NCBI RefSeq assembly: GCF_002272245.1
Contig: NZ_NPDD01000217.1
Span: 1 to 49,081, forward strand
Direction: 5' to 3'
DNA length: 49,081 nucleotides
DNA from: Bacillus sp. 7884-1
GTDB taxonomy: Bacteria; Bacillota; Bacilli; Bacillales; Cytobacillaceae
In this document: one piece after another, positions 1 through 6,991 of the stretch
Position numbering within the stretch: position 1 is the first letter of the stretch
Layout of the letters: each line of letters opens with the position of its first letter
Made by a program: the position numbers and the translations under genes
The notes under the pieces: model-generated
The model's database searches: none
Seen by the model: only the letters and a program-made list of their open reading frames with translations
Told to the model about the DNA's origin: nothing

Positions 1-473
1 CACATAAAATAACACTAAATGCGACGCGGTTATGTCTGTTCCTTTTTATCAATTTGATTTTCCCCCTAATATTTGCTTACATTAAGACTTGCATTAAGAC
101 TTGCGTTCAGGGTTATATTTTTTATTGTTGTAGATGAACACCATCTTTCTATGTATAGATTTGATCTCTGACCTTTTCCCCCCTTGCATGAAAATGAATA
201 TAATTCTAATTGTACATCCTCCTTAAAAAGTAGAGTATTGGGGAATTTCACTTTAAACAATTAATAAATTTTTTATTACTTTAATACTATAAAATGTCAT
301 TTAATCCATATTTTAATAGAATTTTCGATTTTTTTTTAGAATAACGTTGTGTGAATATTATAAATTTTCACTTAAAATTCGGGGGAATATGTAAATTTCT
401 CGTAATTTTTTTAGAAATACATTTAAAAATAATAGATTAAAATAGGAAAAAAGTTCTAGGTTGATTTTCCAGT

Positions 474-508
474 TAAAAAAACCTTGATAACACATCATTT
501 ACCAAGGC
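474..508 (-). terminator. Rho-independent terminator of the yokU relic
   Basis: On the minus strand the arms CCTTGGTAA and TTATCAAGG are followed by a run of T (the A run at 474-481 on the plus strand). It lies just past the end of the yokU relic, so it is probably the ancestral terminator of that gene. Confidence 0.6.
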
Positions 509-534
509 TCAGCATATAGTGGTTCACCTACATG

Positions 535-814
535 TTAACTTGAAAAATCAAAGTAATTTCGCTTTAATAATTTTGGGATTTTCATTAATTCTACAAAGTC
601 TATTTTTTTCCGATTTGCTTTGTATTTATTAAAAATAATTGGTCTTCTATCTCTCTTGTGCTTTTTTCATCTTAATAGGTCATCTGACAGTTAAGACATT
701 TAATAGTTGGTGACTCAATTCCAATAGCTCTCGTTCCGTCTGGAGTTCCCAAAAAACAGTACTAACACTTTTCTCTATAAAAGAACCTTCGCACCATTCG
801 CATTTACCTTCCAA
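535..814 (-). pseudogene. yokU: yokU-family gene, degraded
   Basis: Reading three frames in turn recovers a YokU-like protein of about 90 aa: KCEWCEG at the start (first CxxC), STVFWEL, then DGTRAI and IKCLNCQMTY (second CxxC), REIEDQLFLINTKQIGKK, and the tail LLKRNYFDFSS. At least two frameshifts and one in-frame TAA after QMTY break it. The likely start is a TTG at 814, seven bases after AGGAGGG. The function of YokU is unknown, but the gene commonly sits beside kamA in Bacillus, and a kamA relic lies immediately upstream here. Identification rests on remembered family sequence. Confidence 0.75.
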
Positions 815-827
815 ATCTATCACCCTC

Positions 828-1260
828 CTATTCTTTTCCATGTGATGTCTCTATAGGTAAATGGTTTTTATCGACTTCTTTAGTTTCCTGGGCCTGAAAT
901 TTCTTTTCTTTTAACTCATCCCGTTTTTCCCGCTTATCCTTTAAGGTAGTATGGACTGGATTTTTTTCATAATCATGGCGGCGATTCATTCTTGATAAAC
1001 CTTCAGGCACCAAATTAAATTACTTGTCATTCATTAAACCTGCAATTCCTGTGTTTGACCGTTTATTTTCCATATCTGGATAAATTTCTTTGAAATATTC
1101 TTCTGATCTTCCAGGAATATAGTTTTCAGGTTCCGGATAAGTTGTAATTACACCTTCAAAGTTTCTTAACACTACTTTATTTGTGCTTTGAGAAATAAGG
1201 TAGTTTGGCTGCAAGGCGATTTTTCCTCCACGGTGCATCGACAACGAAGGTAGGGACTGC
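828..1260 (-). pseudogene. kamA: Lysine 2,3-aminomutase KamA, C-terminal relic
   Basis: This is the last ~145 residues of KamA, the radical-SAM/PLP enzyme that converts L-lysine to L-beta-lysine (full length about 470 aa). Recognisable segments are [64 protein letters not shown] and NLVPEGLSRMNRR. There are three lesions: the N-terminal two thirds, including the Fe-S motif, are absent; bases are lost in the glycine-rich stretch after DAP (near 1230), which shifts the frame; and an AAA-to-TAA type nonsense codon follows NDK (near 1017). The yokU relic lies 13 bp downstream, so a whole lysine-degradation locus has decayed here. Confidence 0.85.
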
Positions 1261-1406
1261 ATTTTTTATAATAAGTATAATTAAAAATAGATTTATAGGT
1301 TGATATGATGCATTTTATATAAAAATAAAAACAAAAAAAGAACCACTATTTACATCAGTAGTTCAGGTTGATTTGATTTAAAATGATTTTGTCATTGTCC
1401 AATATA

Positions 1407-1746
1407 CTAAAACAAAAAATATACTTGGCGATTGGGGCTTACATTATTATTTCGATTAGAATAGATATTTATTAATTTAATATAGTAATACTCATTTACA
1501 TTTGATTTTATAAACTTATGTAAATCTTTATAAAGCAATTTTTTCTGTAAATAAATATCAGCTTCCGAAAATTGAGTATATCCAGTTAATTTTCCACTTT
1601 TTAAAAAATCCATAGCACTAATAAATTGTTTTTCATCATTTTTTGGTAATAGAAAATTATTTTCAGCCAATGTATGTATTGAGTTTTGTATGAGAACCAC
1701 TGAAAAATATAAAAACAAACAAAATGATCAAGTAAGGTTTCATCAT
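1407..1746 (-). pseudogene. Small secreted protein, frameshifted in its signal peptide
   Basis: A good start exists at 1746 (AAGGAGTG at 1753-1760, then ATG ATG AAA), which encodes MMKPYLIILFVFIF. That frame ends soon after, whereas the neighbouring frame continues FSVVLIQNSIH and on for about 95 residues to VYFLF. Joining the two frames restores a signal peptide plus a mature domain of about 85 aa. A one-base indel in the T-rich stretch near 1705 is therefore likely. The mature part was not recognised. Confidence 0.5.
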
Positions 1747-1830
1747 TTATGACACTCCTTTTTTGAGGATAGGGTGTCCTTAAAGTTGTTCAACTATCAT
1801 GCATTTAAGTTCAAATAGCCATCAAAATAA

Positions 1831-1872
1831 CCGAATACATACAAGTAATGATATAAACTTGTATATTTTCGG
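1831..1872. terminator. Hairpin, possible bidirectional terminator
   Basis: The arms CCGAATACATACAAG and CTTGTATATTTTCGG pair over about 12 of 15 positions. The hairpin lies between the DUF4279 relic and the small secreted gene. The T run is weak. Confidence 0.35.
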
Positions 1873-1876
1873 CTTA

Positions 1877-2186
1877 TTAGGATTGTACGAAGTGAAAGAA
1901 TAGCTTGTAAGCATCATATTTTTTAACAATCTTTTTAATAAAATCTTTAGAAGGTTGGAAGAGTGTACAGCAACTTCTCTAAAGATGGATACAAGTTGTC
2001 GTATCCTTCATATTCTAATTGATAGCTCCAATAAGAATCCTGCATTTTCTTGTTTTTTATTATTGTTTCACGTTTTCTTTTTATTTCAGAAGGTATGAAG
2101 TTAATATTTCTCGTTATTTCATTAGAATCTAAATCAACCCCGCGAATAATAAAACTTAAGTAGCCTCCGGTAAAAGTCTCATCCAT
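1877..2186 (-). pseudogene. DUF4279-family protein, frameshifted
   Basis: The N-terminal 70 residues (GGYLSFIIRGVDLDSNEIT, DSYWSYQLEYEG, LEKLLYTL) resemble the DUF4279 family, a small domain of unknown function common in accessory regions of Bacillus. After LLYTL the original frame ends. The next frame continues FQPSKDFIKKIVKKYDAYK to a stop at 1877-1879, which fits the family's middle region. A frameshift near 1957 and loss of the last third make it a pseudogene. A fragment of the cassette repeat lies 185 bp away at 2371-2398, so this was possibly cassette cargo. Confidence 0.55.
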
Positions 2187-2331
2187 TGCCGATTCACTTC
2201 CTAAAATAAAAAGTCTAAATTTGTTCCTCTTTAATATATAGGATAATTTTTGTTAAACTATACTCCTGTCTATTGTAGTTTAAACAATAAAACCCTGAAA
2301 ATATAATACATATGAATAAAAAGGTATATTT

Positions 2332-2502
2332 TTACGGTTTGTTTAGATCCTTGGTTCTGCTATAAACGCTCTCGTTAGCTAACGAACAGTTTAGTTCCAT
2401 AGACCATAAATTCCCCCAATAAAGATTGTTTTCCGCGTAAAATTTCAATTTCAAGAGTAGATCCGTTGGAATTGTACTCATTGGAATTGGTGGCTTTTTC
2501 AA
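2332..2502 (-). CDS. Small ORF or gene fragment, unrecognised
   Basis: A 56-codon frame opens with a TTG preceded by AGGGG. It begins LKKPPIPMSTIPTDLLLKLK and contains FYAENNLYWGNLW. Its last part runs through the repeat fragment at 2371-2398, so the ancestral gene probably ended earlier and the tail is read-through. It was not recognised and may be a relic. Confidence 0.25.
   Translation of the reverse strand: MKKPPIPMSTIPTDLLLKLKFYAENNLYWGNLWSMELNCSLANESVYSRTKDLNKP
2371..2398. repeat. Fragment of the cassette repeat (single box)
   Basis: CTCGTTAGCTAACGAACAGT followed by TTAGTT resembles box B of the 29.6-kb repeat (GAACGAACAGTTTAA). Only one box remains. Confidence 0.4.
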
Positions 2503-2606
2503 TGCCTATTCCCCTTATATTAAATTGTTATCAAACAAATACTGGCGTATGATTTTTTTCACGACTTCGCTTTTATTACCGCTATTGATACTAGATAGCA
2601 CTTTGG

Positions 2607-2981
2607 CTATATCATAATATCAAAATAACATCCCATAGACTTAGTACCCTTAAATAGACTAGCGATTAATTCAGCTGAATCAATATTGCTAGTTTCAATT
2701 TCATTCGAAATGATATTACCTTTCATCCTAGCTCTATTGACAATAAAGCTTAATTCCTCTATGGATTGTTCTAAAATAGTTGAATCCTCGCCCTCATACT
2801 TCCAGCCACTTTTGCCTCTTCCGTTAGACTTACATCCACTTTTGACTAAAATAACTCGCAATGTATGTTCTGAAATTGATAGTGATTTCGCCAATTTTTT
2901 ATATGATTTTTCTAATGTCAATTCCAACAATTCTCTTAATGTTATTATTTCTAACAATTCCAATAATTCTTTTTCTTGCAC
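2607..2981 (-). CDS. Plasmid-type helix-turn-helix protein
   Basis: The frame is open from 3113, but the best start is GTG at 2981, preceded five bases away by AGGGGAGAGG; it gives 124 aa. The stretch KSYKKLAKSLSISEHTLRVI followed by LVKSGCKSNGRGKSGWKY reads as a helix-turn-helix with a basic, glycine-rich tail. This suggests a DNA-binding protein of the kind found beside plasmid replication genes (from general recollection; the family was not named). A broken gene with a KKKWWEFWK end lies immediately upstream, so the two look like a relic plasmid operon. Confidence 0.5.
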   Translation of the reverse strand: MQEKELLELLEIITLRELLELTLEKSYKKLAKSLSISEHTLRVILVKSGCKSNGRGKSGWKYEGEDSTILEQSIEELSFIVNRARMKGNIISNEIETSNIDSAELIASLFKGTKSMGCYFDIMI

Positions 2982-3063
2982 TCTCCCTCTCCCCTTTACT
3001 GTTTTTTCAACCTGTATAAAATGTCGCTTGGTATAGCGCTTATAGAAATAAAAGATTTTGGCC

Positions 3064-3323
3064 TCATTTCCAAAACTCCCACCATTTTTTCTTTTTTTCT
3101 TGACGCTCTTCAAATGAAATATTCAACTCTTTGCATTTTTTCTGTAATTTTTCAAAGTGTTAGTATTACTTGATACCCCTCACCCTCTCCTCTTGCAAGA
3201 AAAAAGAGATGTAGCAATCCACTATCTTGTGGTTCCCCTAGAATACGTATTAAAGCATTCTTTATATTATGAAAATTAGGATTGCGTCTTAATTTTTTTT
3301 ATTTCTTTACAAGTAATGTTCAT
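3064..3323 (-). pseudogene. Small plasmid-type protein ending KKKWWEFWK, frameshifted
   Basis: A strong GGAGG (3331-3335) precedes ATG at 3323 and MNITCKEIKK. The frame then breaks in a run of eight A. The next frame gives RRNPNFHNIKNALIRILG, then GLLHLFFLARGEGEGYQVIL, and a second shift gives EKLQKKCKELNISFEERQEK and KKKWWEFWK followed by TGA. About 86 residues are recovered. The acidic and basic helices with a Trp-rich C terminus recur in plasmid and phage accessory proteins; the function is unknown. Confidence 0.5.
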
Positions 3324-3579
3324 CAAAATTCCTCCAATCTATTATTAATTCTTAGTTTATAATCGGAATATGAACAAATGATGAACATGAAATTACATTT
3401 GGCGTGAAATTTAAATGATTTTTGAGAAGATGGTTTCATCTAGGGTATCTAAAAAAGCTGAGATGTATGTAGGCAGATAAAGATTGATTCTAAAACTAAA
3501 AAGCAACAAATATACCAGTCTTTGTGCAATGTATAAAAATTCAGCGACAAAATGTAATTGACAAAAAAATAAAGAAAAG

Positions 3580-3606
3580 CCCCAAGCCCTTGTCTACCAA
3601 GGATTT
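3580..3606. terminator. Hairpin beside the tRNA-Val fragment
   Basis: CCCTTG and CAAGG form a short stem next to A-rich and T-rich flanks. A similar CCTT/AAGG hairpin lies just past the tRNA-Sec 3' end at 9770-9786, so both may belong to integrase-side ends of integrated elements. Confidence 0.35.
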
Positions 3607-3624
3607 GAGGCTTCTCAAAGCGAT

Positions 3625-3665
3625 GACCTGTGTGGGACTTGAACCCCCGACCCCTTCCCTGTCAA
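3625..3665 (-). tRNA. 3' fragment of tRNA-Val(GAC), probable attachment-site scar
   Basis: The minus strand reads TTGACAGGGAAG (anticodon loop TTGACAG, 3' half of the anticodon stem), GGTC (variable region), GGGGGTTCAAGTCCCAC (T arm with one mismatched pair), then ACAGGTC (acceptor). The 5' half with D arm is missing and no pairing acceptor strand lies upstream. A 3' tRNA fragment of this kind is what tyrosine-integrase insertion or excision leaves behind. Confidence 0.6.
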
Positions 3666-3687
3666 TTTTCCAAACTATCTGTTATTC

Positions 3688-3938
3688 AGTATTTTTCTCG
3701 TCATGTCTGGGAAGGCATAAAGAAAAGGTTAGATTAAATCGCCTATCTAAATCGGGTAAAATGCTTTATAAATTTAGAAAAGAAAAAGTGGAGCGAAGCT
3801 TCAAAGACTCAAAAGAGCTGCATGGGCTTCGCTATTGCCGGTTACGGGGAATTAAAAGCGCAAGTGAGCAGGTTCTTCTAACTGCAGCTTGACAGAACAA
3901 GAAAAAGATTGCGACTCACCTAGCCAAGCACTGCATCA
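3688..3938 (+). pseudogene. IS1182-family transposase, C-terminal relic
   Basis: The frame reads RHKEKVRLNRLSKSGKMLYK, KEKVERSFKDSKELHGLRYC and LRGIKSASEQVLLTAA, then TGA and QNKKKIATHLAKH. This matches the conserved tail of IS1182 DDE transposases (ERSF.DSKELHG.RYCR.RG). A nonsense codon replaces the usual residue after AA. The 5' four fifths are gone; the remaining end abuts the tRNA-Val scar. The 3' end cuts into the kinase relic, which suggests that an IS1182 copy once landed in that gene. Confidence 0.8.
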
Positions 3939-4119
3939 TGTCTAGTACCATGCTTTGCTTCGTTTGATTCCGCCATGTTATACCCGAAATCATGCCCAAA
4001 TAAACGGATGTGTCATTCATCGGGAGTAAGGCGAAGTGCAGAGTATCTCGTTTCGATTTTCTGATAAAGGTAGTCTTACCGCTACAAGAGAGTCCAACCA
4101 TTAAGTTAAGAGTTTCCAC
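3920..4119 (-). pseudogene. P-loop kinase, decayed second copy of the 47.7-kb cassette gene
   Basis: The nucleotide sequence is clearly related to 47985-48174: same GTG/ATG position after GGAGATGG, LNLMVGLSCSGKTTF (Walker A), then a frameshift, then DFGYNMAES.EA....RHDAV in another frame, matching DFGYNMTESDEAIHNARHEAV of the intact copy. It ends at the IS1182 junction. The flanking repeat at 4161-4243 occupies the same place relative to the start as the repeat at 48217-48306 does in the intact cassette, so a whole cassette was copied and not just the gene. Confidence 0.8.
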
Positions 4120-4160
4120 GTAATTCCATCTCCTTTTCTTGAAACAAATGTACAGCAATG

Positions 4161-4243
4161 TTTTTGAATTAAACTGCAACGTTACTTGAATAAGAAAGGG
4201 GCTTTACTCCCTATTGAAGTAAAGCACTATAGTTTAAGTAAAG
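4161..4243 (-). repeat. attC-like cassette repeat, degraded
   Basis: Box B is TTGAATTAAACTGC plus GTTACTTGAATAAG; box A is GTAAAGCACTATAGTTTAAG, with the inner stem AGTAAAG. It is closest to the repeat at 48217-48306, in keeping with duplication of that cassette. Confidence 0.6.
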
Positions 4244-4340
4244 AAACCTTTACAATCTCTTATACACTTTAACATAATCCAATCTAATTAAATGTATTGT
4301 TCTAGAATCTAACTCATTACAAAAAGACGCCTTATTAAAG

Positions 4341-4428
4341 AATGGCCCCCTTTAATTGAATAAACCACAAAATATTTTTGCTGTTCGAATGGAGGAGAAA
4401 ATGTAACTAAAGCACCCTTTAACAAGAA
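4341..4428 (-). repeat. attC-like cassette repeat, degraded
   Basis: Box A is well kept (AACTAAAGCACCCTTTAACA, 4403-4422); the box B remnant is CCCTTTAATTGAATAA. No cassette gene survives next to it. Confidence 0.45.
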
Positions 4429-4517
4429 TCATTACTTTTATAATATATCTTTTCAGAACTTGCATTAACGATTTCTCCATTGAGCAAAATAACTGAAATT
4501 AATAGCGAGGTTAGTCC

Positions 4518-4619
4518 ATGAAAAGAATCCCATTTATATTCATTTCCTGTTTGTATCTTTTATCTATTTCCTCAGTTAAAGCAGATACAGTAAATTACAA
4601 CAACATATCATTCAGATGA
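4518..4619 (+). CDS. 33-codon signal-peptide-like ORF
   Basis: ATG AAA AGA ... encodes MKRIPFIFISCLYLLSISSV followed by KADTVNYNNISFR and TGA. It has a basic n-region, hydrophobic core and an A-x-type cleavage region, but almost no mature protein. It is probably the head of a secreted-protein gene whose body was lost; a translated leader for the next gene is possible but not supported. Confidence 0.35.
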   Translation: MKRIPFIFISCLYLLSISSVKADTVNYNNISFR

Positions 4620-4667
4620 CAGGGGTCTATGGATTTTTTCGGAGAATAAAGGAAAAAGGAGACCAAT

Positions 4668-5426
4668 ATGCGAATACTTCTATGTGTGATCTTGCTTTTC
4701 TTTCCAGTTGTAATAAAAACGGATGCAAACGGGGTGAACGATTTGGATTACACATTTAATATGATCCCGACAGCTGGTCCTGAAATGGCGGAACTCGAAA
4801 TGATCCTAAAAAACGAGGGAGAAATACCGCTCCACTTTGAATTTCCTACTTCACAAATGTTTGAAATTACAATTACCGACCAAACTGGTTCAGAGGTTTA
4901 TATTTATTCAAAAGGGAAGTATTTTTTACAGGCATTTCAGACCATTAGTGTAAATCCGCATCAAACCATTAAAAGATATGAAAAATGGAACTATCAATTC
5001 AAGGGAAAAAGGGTTCCTCCTGGAGAATATACTGTCAATGCTATGTTAAAGCCGACCAGACTAAATGATGAACCCATCCAAAATCGTACGAAGCTATACA
5101 GTACTCAAAAACTGTATGTTCCAGAGGAAAACACTACCTTCAGGTTTGTAAAGGTGGCAGGCACCAAAGGAGATTATGTTATTACAGGAGAATTCAGGTC
5201 AACAAAAGGTATATTTTATTATTCGGTTGAGGATGGCCATGTGGAGTACATGAAAGTAAAACAGGTTGTTGGTAATGGGAAGCAAGAGTGGAAGCCATTC
5301 AAACTTCATATTCAAATTCCAAAAGAGAAACTTTCTTCTAATGGTCCATTAATATTGAATCTTTATGAACGGGATAAAGAAGATAAAATCACTAACCATT
5401 ACCCATTGATTTTAGAAAAATTTTAA
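4668..5426 (+). CDS. Secreted BsuPI-type and Gmad2-type domain protein
   Basis: 252 aa. An AAAGGAG-like site precedes ATG 4668. Residues 1-20 form a signal peptide (MRILLCVILLFFPVVIKTDA). Residues about 30-150 match the BsuPI fold, an Ig-like domain named after the B. subtilis intracellular proteinase inhibitor: LKNEGEIPLHFEFPTSQMFE, TITDQTG, then YEKWNYQFKGKRVPPGEYTV. Residues about 155-250 form a second all-beta domain like Gmad2 (FRFVKVAGTKGDYVITGEF ... LILNLYERDK). In Bacillaceae such proteins are extracytoplasmic; the protease-inhibitor role is not proven for secreted forms. It stands alone, with its own terminator at 5429-5468. Confidence 0.75.
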   Translation: MRILLCVILLFFPVVIKTDANGVNDLDYTFNMIPTAGPEMAELEMILKNEGEIPLHFEFPTSQMFEITITDQTGSEVYIYSKGKYFLQAFQTISVNPHQTIKRYEKWNYQFKGKRVPPGEYTVNAMLKPTRLNDEPIQNRTKLYSTQKLYVPEENTTFRFVKVAGTKGDYVITGEFRSTKGIFYYSVEDGHVEYMKVKQVVGNGKQEWKPFKLHIQIPKEKLSSNGPLILNLYERDKEDKITNHYPLILEKF

Positions 5427-5428
5427 TA

Positions 5429-5468
5429 TGAAAAAGCGGAAGCAACGACGCGGGTGCTTCCGCTTTTC
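5429..5468 (+). terminator. Rho-independent terminator
   Basis: AAGCGGAAGCA and TGCTTCCGCTT form an 11-bp perfect stem followed by TTCTT. It directly follows the BsuPI-domain gene. Confidence 0.9.
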
Positions 5469-5496
5469 TTATTCCAATCTAAGTAATCTGATCAAG

Positions 5497-5550
5497 CTCT
5501 TGTTGCATTTGTTGGAGATGTGCTTGCTCTGCTGCCTATTTTCAACGTTT
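5497..5550 (-). pseudogene. C-terminal gene scrap
   Basis: The minus strand encodes AAEQAHLQQMQQELDQIT and a stop, a glutamine-rich coiled-coil tail with no start. It is probably the end of a lost small Bacillus gene; not identified further. Confidence 0.3.
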
Positions 5551-5710
5551 ATTAGACTTTTACGGTGCAACTTTTTTTATAAAAACCATTGATTTTCCTT
5601 CGACGGAAATATGTGTTTTGAGTAAACTTTTTTCGAAAAAAAGTTCTACTATTTAACGTAAGAAGTAGGGATTGCCATTAATGAATAAAACAATTGTTGG
5701 TGAGTAGAAT

Positions 5711-5884
5711 GTGTTTTGGTACAGATACTTGGACATCGCACACTTTGACTTATCAACCAAAGAACATATCAAGATTGTCACCAAGCCTATTCCAGTAGTT
5801 GGAACAGTGATGGACTGCTTAGAGTATGACACAAGCCTAAGAGGTAATTGGGAAGGCTTTGAGAACGATTGGGCATGGGAATAG
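5711..5884 (+). CDS. 57-codon fragment, unrecognised
   Basis: The open frame from GTG 5711 reads VFWYRYLDIAHFDLSTKEHI, then KIVTKPIPVVGTVMDC, and ends NWEGFENDWAWE. No ribosome binding site is visible and an in-frame TAG lies just upstream. The composition looks protein-like, so it is probably the C-terminal part of a lost gene. Family not recognised. Confidence 0.3.
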   Translation: MFWYRYLDIAHFDLSTKEHIKIVTKPIPVVGTVMDCLEYDTSLRGNWEGFENDWAWE

Positions 5885-6213
5885 GAGAAAACCCTTTTAC
5901 CAGATTATTAATCTGGATAGCATATGTAAGAGTGTCTACTGACTAATAGTAACTTGACAGGCAATTGGGTGCCTTAGAAAAATCATGGTATTAGTAAATC
6001 TTCAATTAAGAAATGATTTATTTTTTTTTTATATCAGCCAAAACCTTCTTTGCCGCCATAGCCTCTCTCAAAAGCTTTGGTCTACAAATCAAGCGCCAAC
6101 GATATTTTAAGGATAATTTTAGAAGGCAGCATTTCCAAATGGACATGGACCGTTCCTAATTTCGTTCGGAATCGAATGGCATTCCGAACTATCTTTTGCC
6201 AGTTTAATTATAC

Positions 6214-6266
6214 AAAAATGTACCCTATCATAGACTTTTTTGTGTCTACTCTATAGGGTACATTTT
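6214..6266. mobile_element. 53-bp palindrome, MITE-like or joined IS ends
   Basis: The outer arms AAAATGTACCCTAT and ATAGGGTACATTTT are perfect. The inner arms TAGAC and GTCTA surround TTTTTTGT. Inward of the tips the sequence reads GTAGACACAAAAAAGTCTA, a pattern like IS3/IS150-group ends, so this may be two IS ends brought together. It could also act as a transcription terminator. Confidence 0.45.
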
Positions 6267-6450
6267 AATTTTTCATCCTGTTTTGACTTTAAAACTTTGA
6301 AATCTGCCGAAAGTTTAAAATGTTTAAGCTGCCAATCAACTATAATTGGTGAGAATCAAGTTAAATTGTTTTTCTCAAGCATTGATTTTATTTAGAACAG
6401 AAAAGCTTTTAGTCTATCCTGTAGCGATTTCACTAATGTAAAAAAAGTTT

Positions 6451-6478
6451 CAGCAATAGCGCCCTTTAGTGGATTAAC
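6451..6478 (-). repeat. Cassette repeat, box A relic
   Basis: AGCGCCCTTTAGTGGATTAA resembles box A (AAGCACCCTTTAGTTGAA). It is isolated, with no gene attached. Confidence 0.35.
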
Positions 6479-6697
6479 ATGACTGGAGCTTTACAACATC
6501 AATAAGAAAAAAAAAGAAAAATCCTGTTTAAATTAATACATGCTTTTGATCAAACTTTATTACTAATTTTCAATCTTTATTATAAACGATCAGACTTTAT
6601 GATATTTAATTAAACTTTATTCAAAATCCACTATTATGCTTAAATCCTCATTAAGCTTTTTACGCCAGCGAAAATCTTTAACGGAGAAAAAATAGAG

Positions 6698-6911
6698 GTG
6701 AGCAACTATAGATAAAAATCAATTACTTCAGCGCGAGTCATCAACAAAGAAACCAAAATACATGACAATCCCATCTGTAAAAGTTGCGGATGTCTTCGGA
6801 GTAAAGCCAGAGGAAGTCGAACAAGGACTCGAAGAACTAGTTGCAGATGGATACCAAAAACAGTCAAAGTTGGACAGCCCGCCTTATAACGATATATTTC
6901 TGCTGCCTTGA
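6698..6911 (+). pseudogene. Small conserved protein, one-base frameshift near the start
   Basis: AGAGGTGAGCAAC gives a GTG start (6698) and VSNY, then TAG after AGA. Skipping one base restores DKNQLLQRESSTKKPKYMTI and SVKVADVFGVKPEEVEQGLE, ending PPYNDIFLLP. The whole is about 67-70 aa and looks like a winged-helix-like small protein seen widely in Bacillus (DVFGV..EEVEQGLEEL as a helix-turn-helix). ATG 6762 could still give 49 aa. The function is unknown. Confidence 0.5.
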
Positions 6912-6916
6912 GAATG

Positions 6917-6947
6917 TAAAAAAGCACATTCCAAAATGGGAATGTGC
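6917..6947 (-). terminator. Terminator of the LVIVD gene
   Basis: On the minus strand GCACATTCC and GGAATGTGC flank a short loop and are followed by TTTTTT. It probably serves the converging small gene as well. Confidence 0.85.
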
Positions 6948-6991
6948 ATTGATTATATTATTTTGGTATTTTATTAACCTTTATCTTTTTA

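Larger units (their letters stand above)
5885..6690. other. Gene-poor relic DNA
   Basis: No credible complete gene in about 800 bp. It contains a tail-like minus-strand frame KAFERGYGGKEGFG near 6045-6090, the palindromic element at 6214-6266 and a cassette-repeat box at 6451-6478. The rest shows nothing recognisable. Confidence 0.5.

Noticed and set aside
66..260. 64-aa minus-strand ORF at the window start
   Set aside because: Tandem NASLNASLN-type end from a short DNA repeat, no ribosome binding site, no family resemblance.
2686..3173. Plus-strand ORFs opposite the HTH gene
   Set aside because: Low-complexity Ser/Asn/Pro-rich shadows of the minus-strand coding sequence, without ribosome binding sites.
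3625..3665. Functional tRNA-Val
   Set aside because: The D arm and 5' acceptor are missing, and one T-stem pair is mismatched.
3524..3892. 122-aa plus-strand protein as a normal gene
   Set aside because: Its first part translates the tRNA-Val fragment and its last part is the IS1182 transposase tail; it is an accidental fusion of relics.
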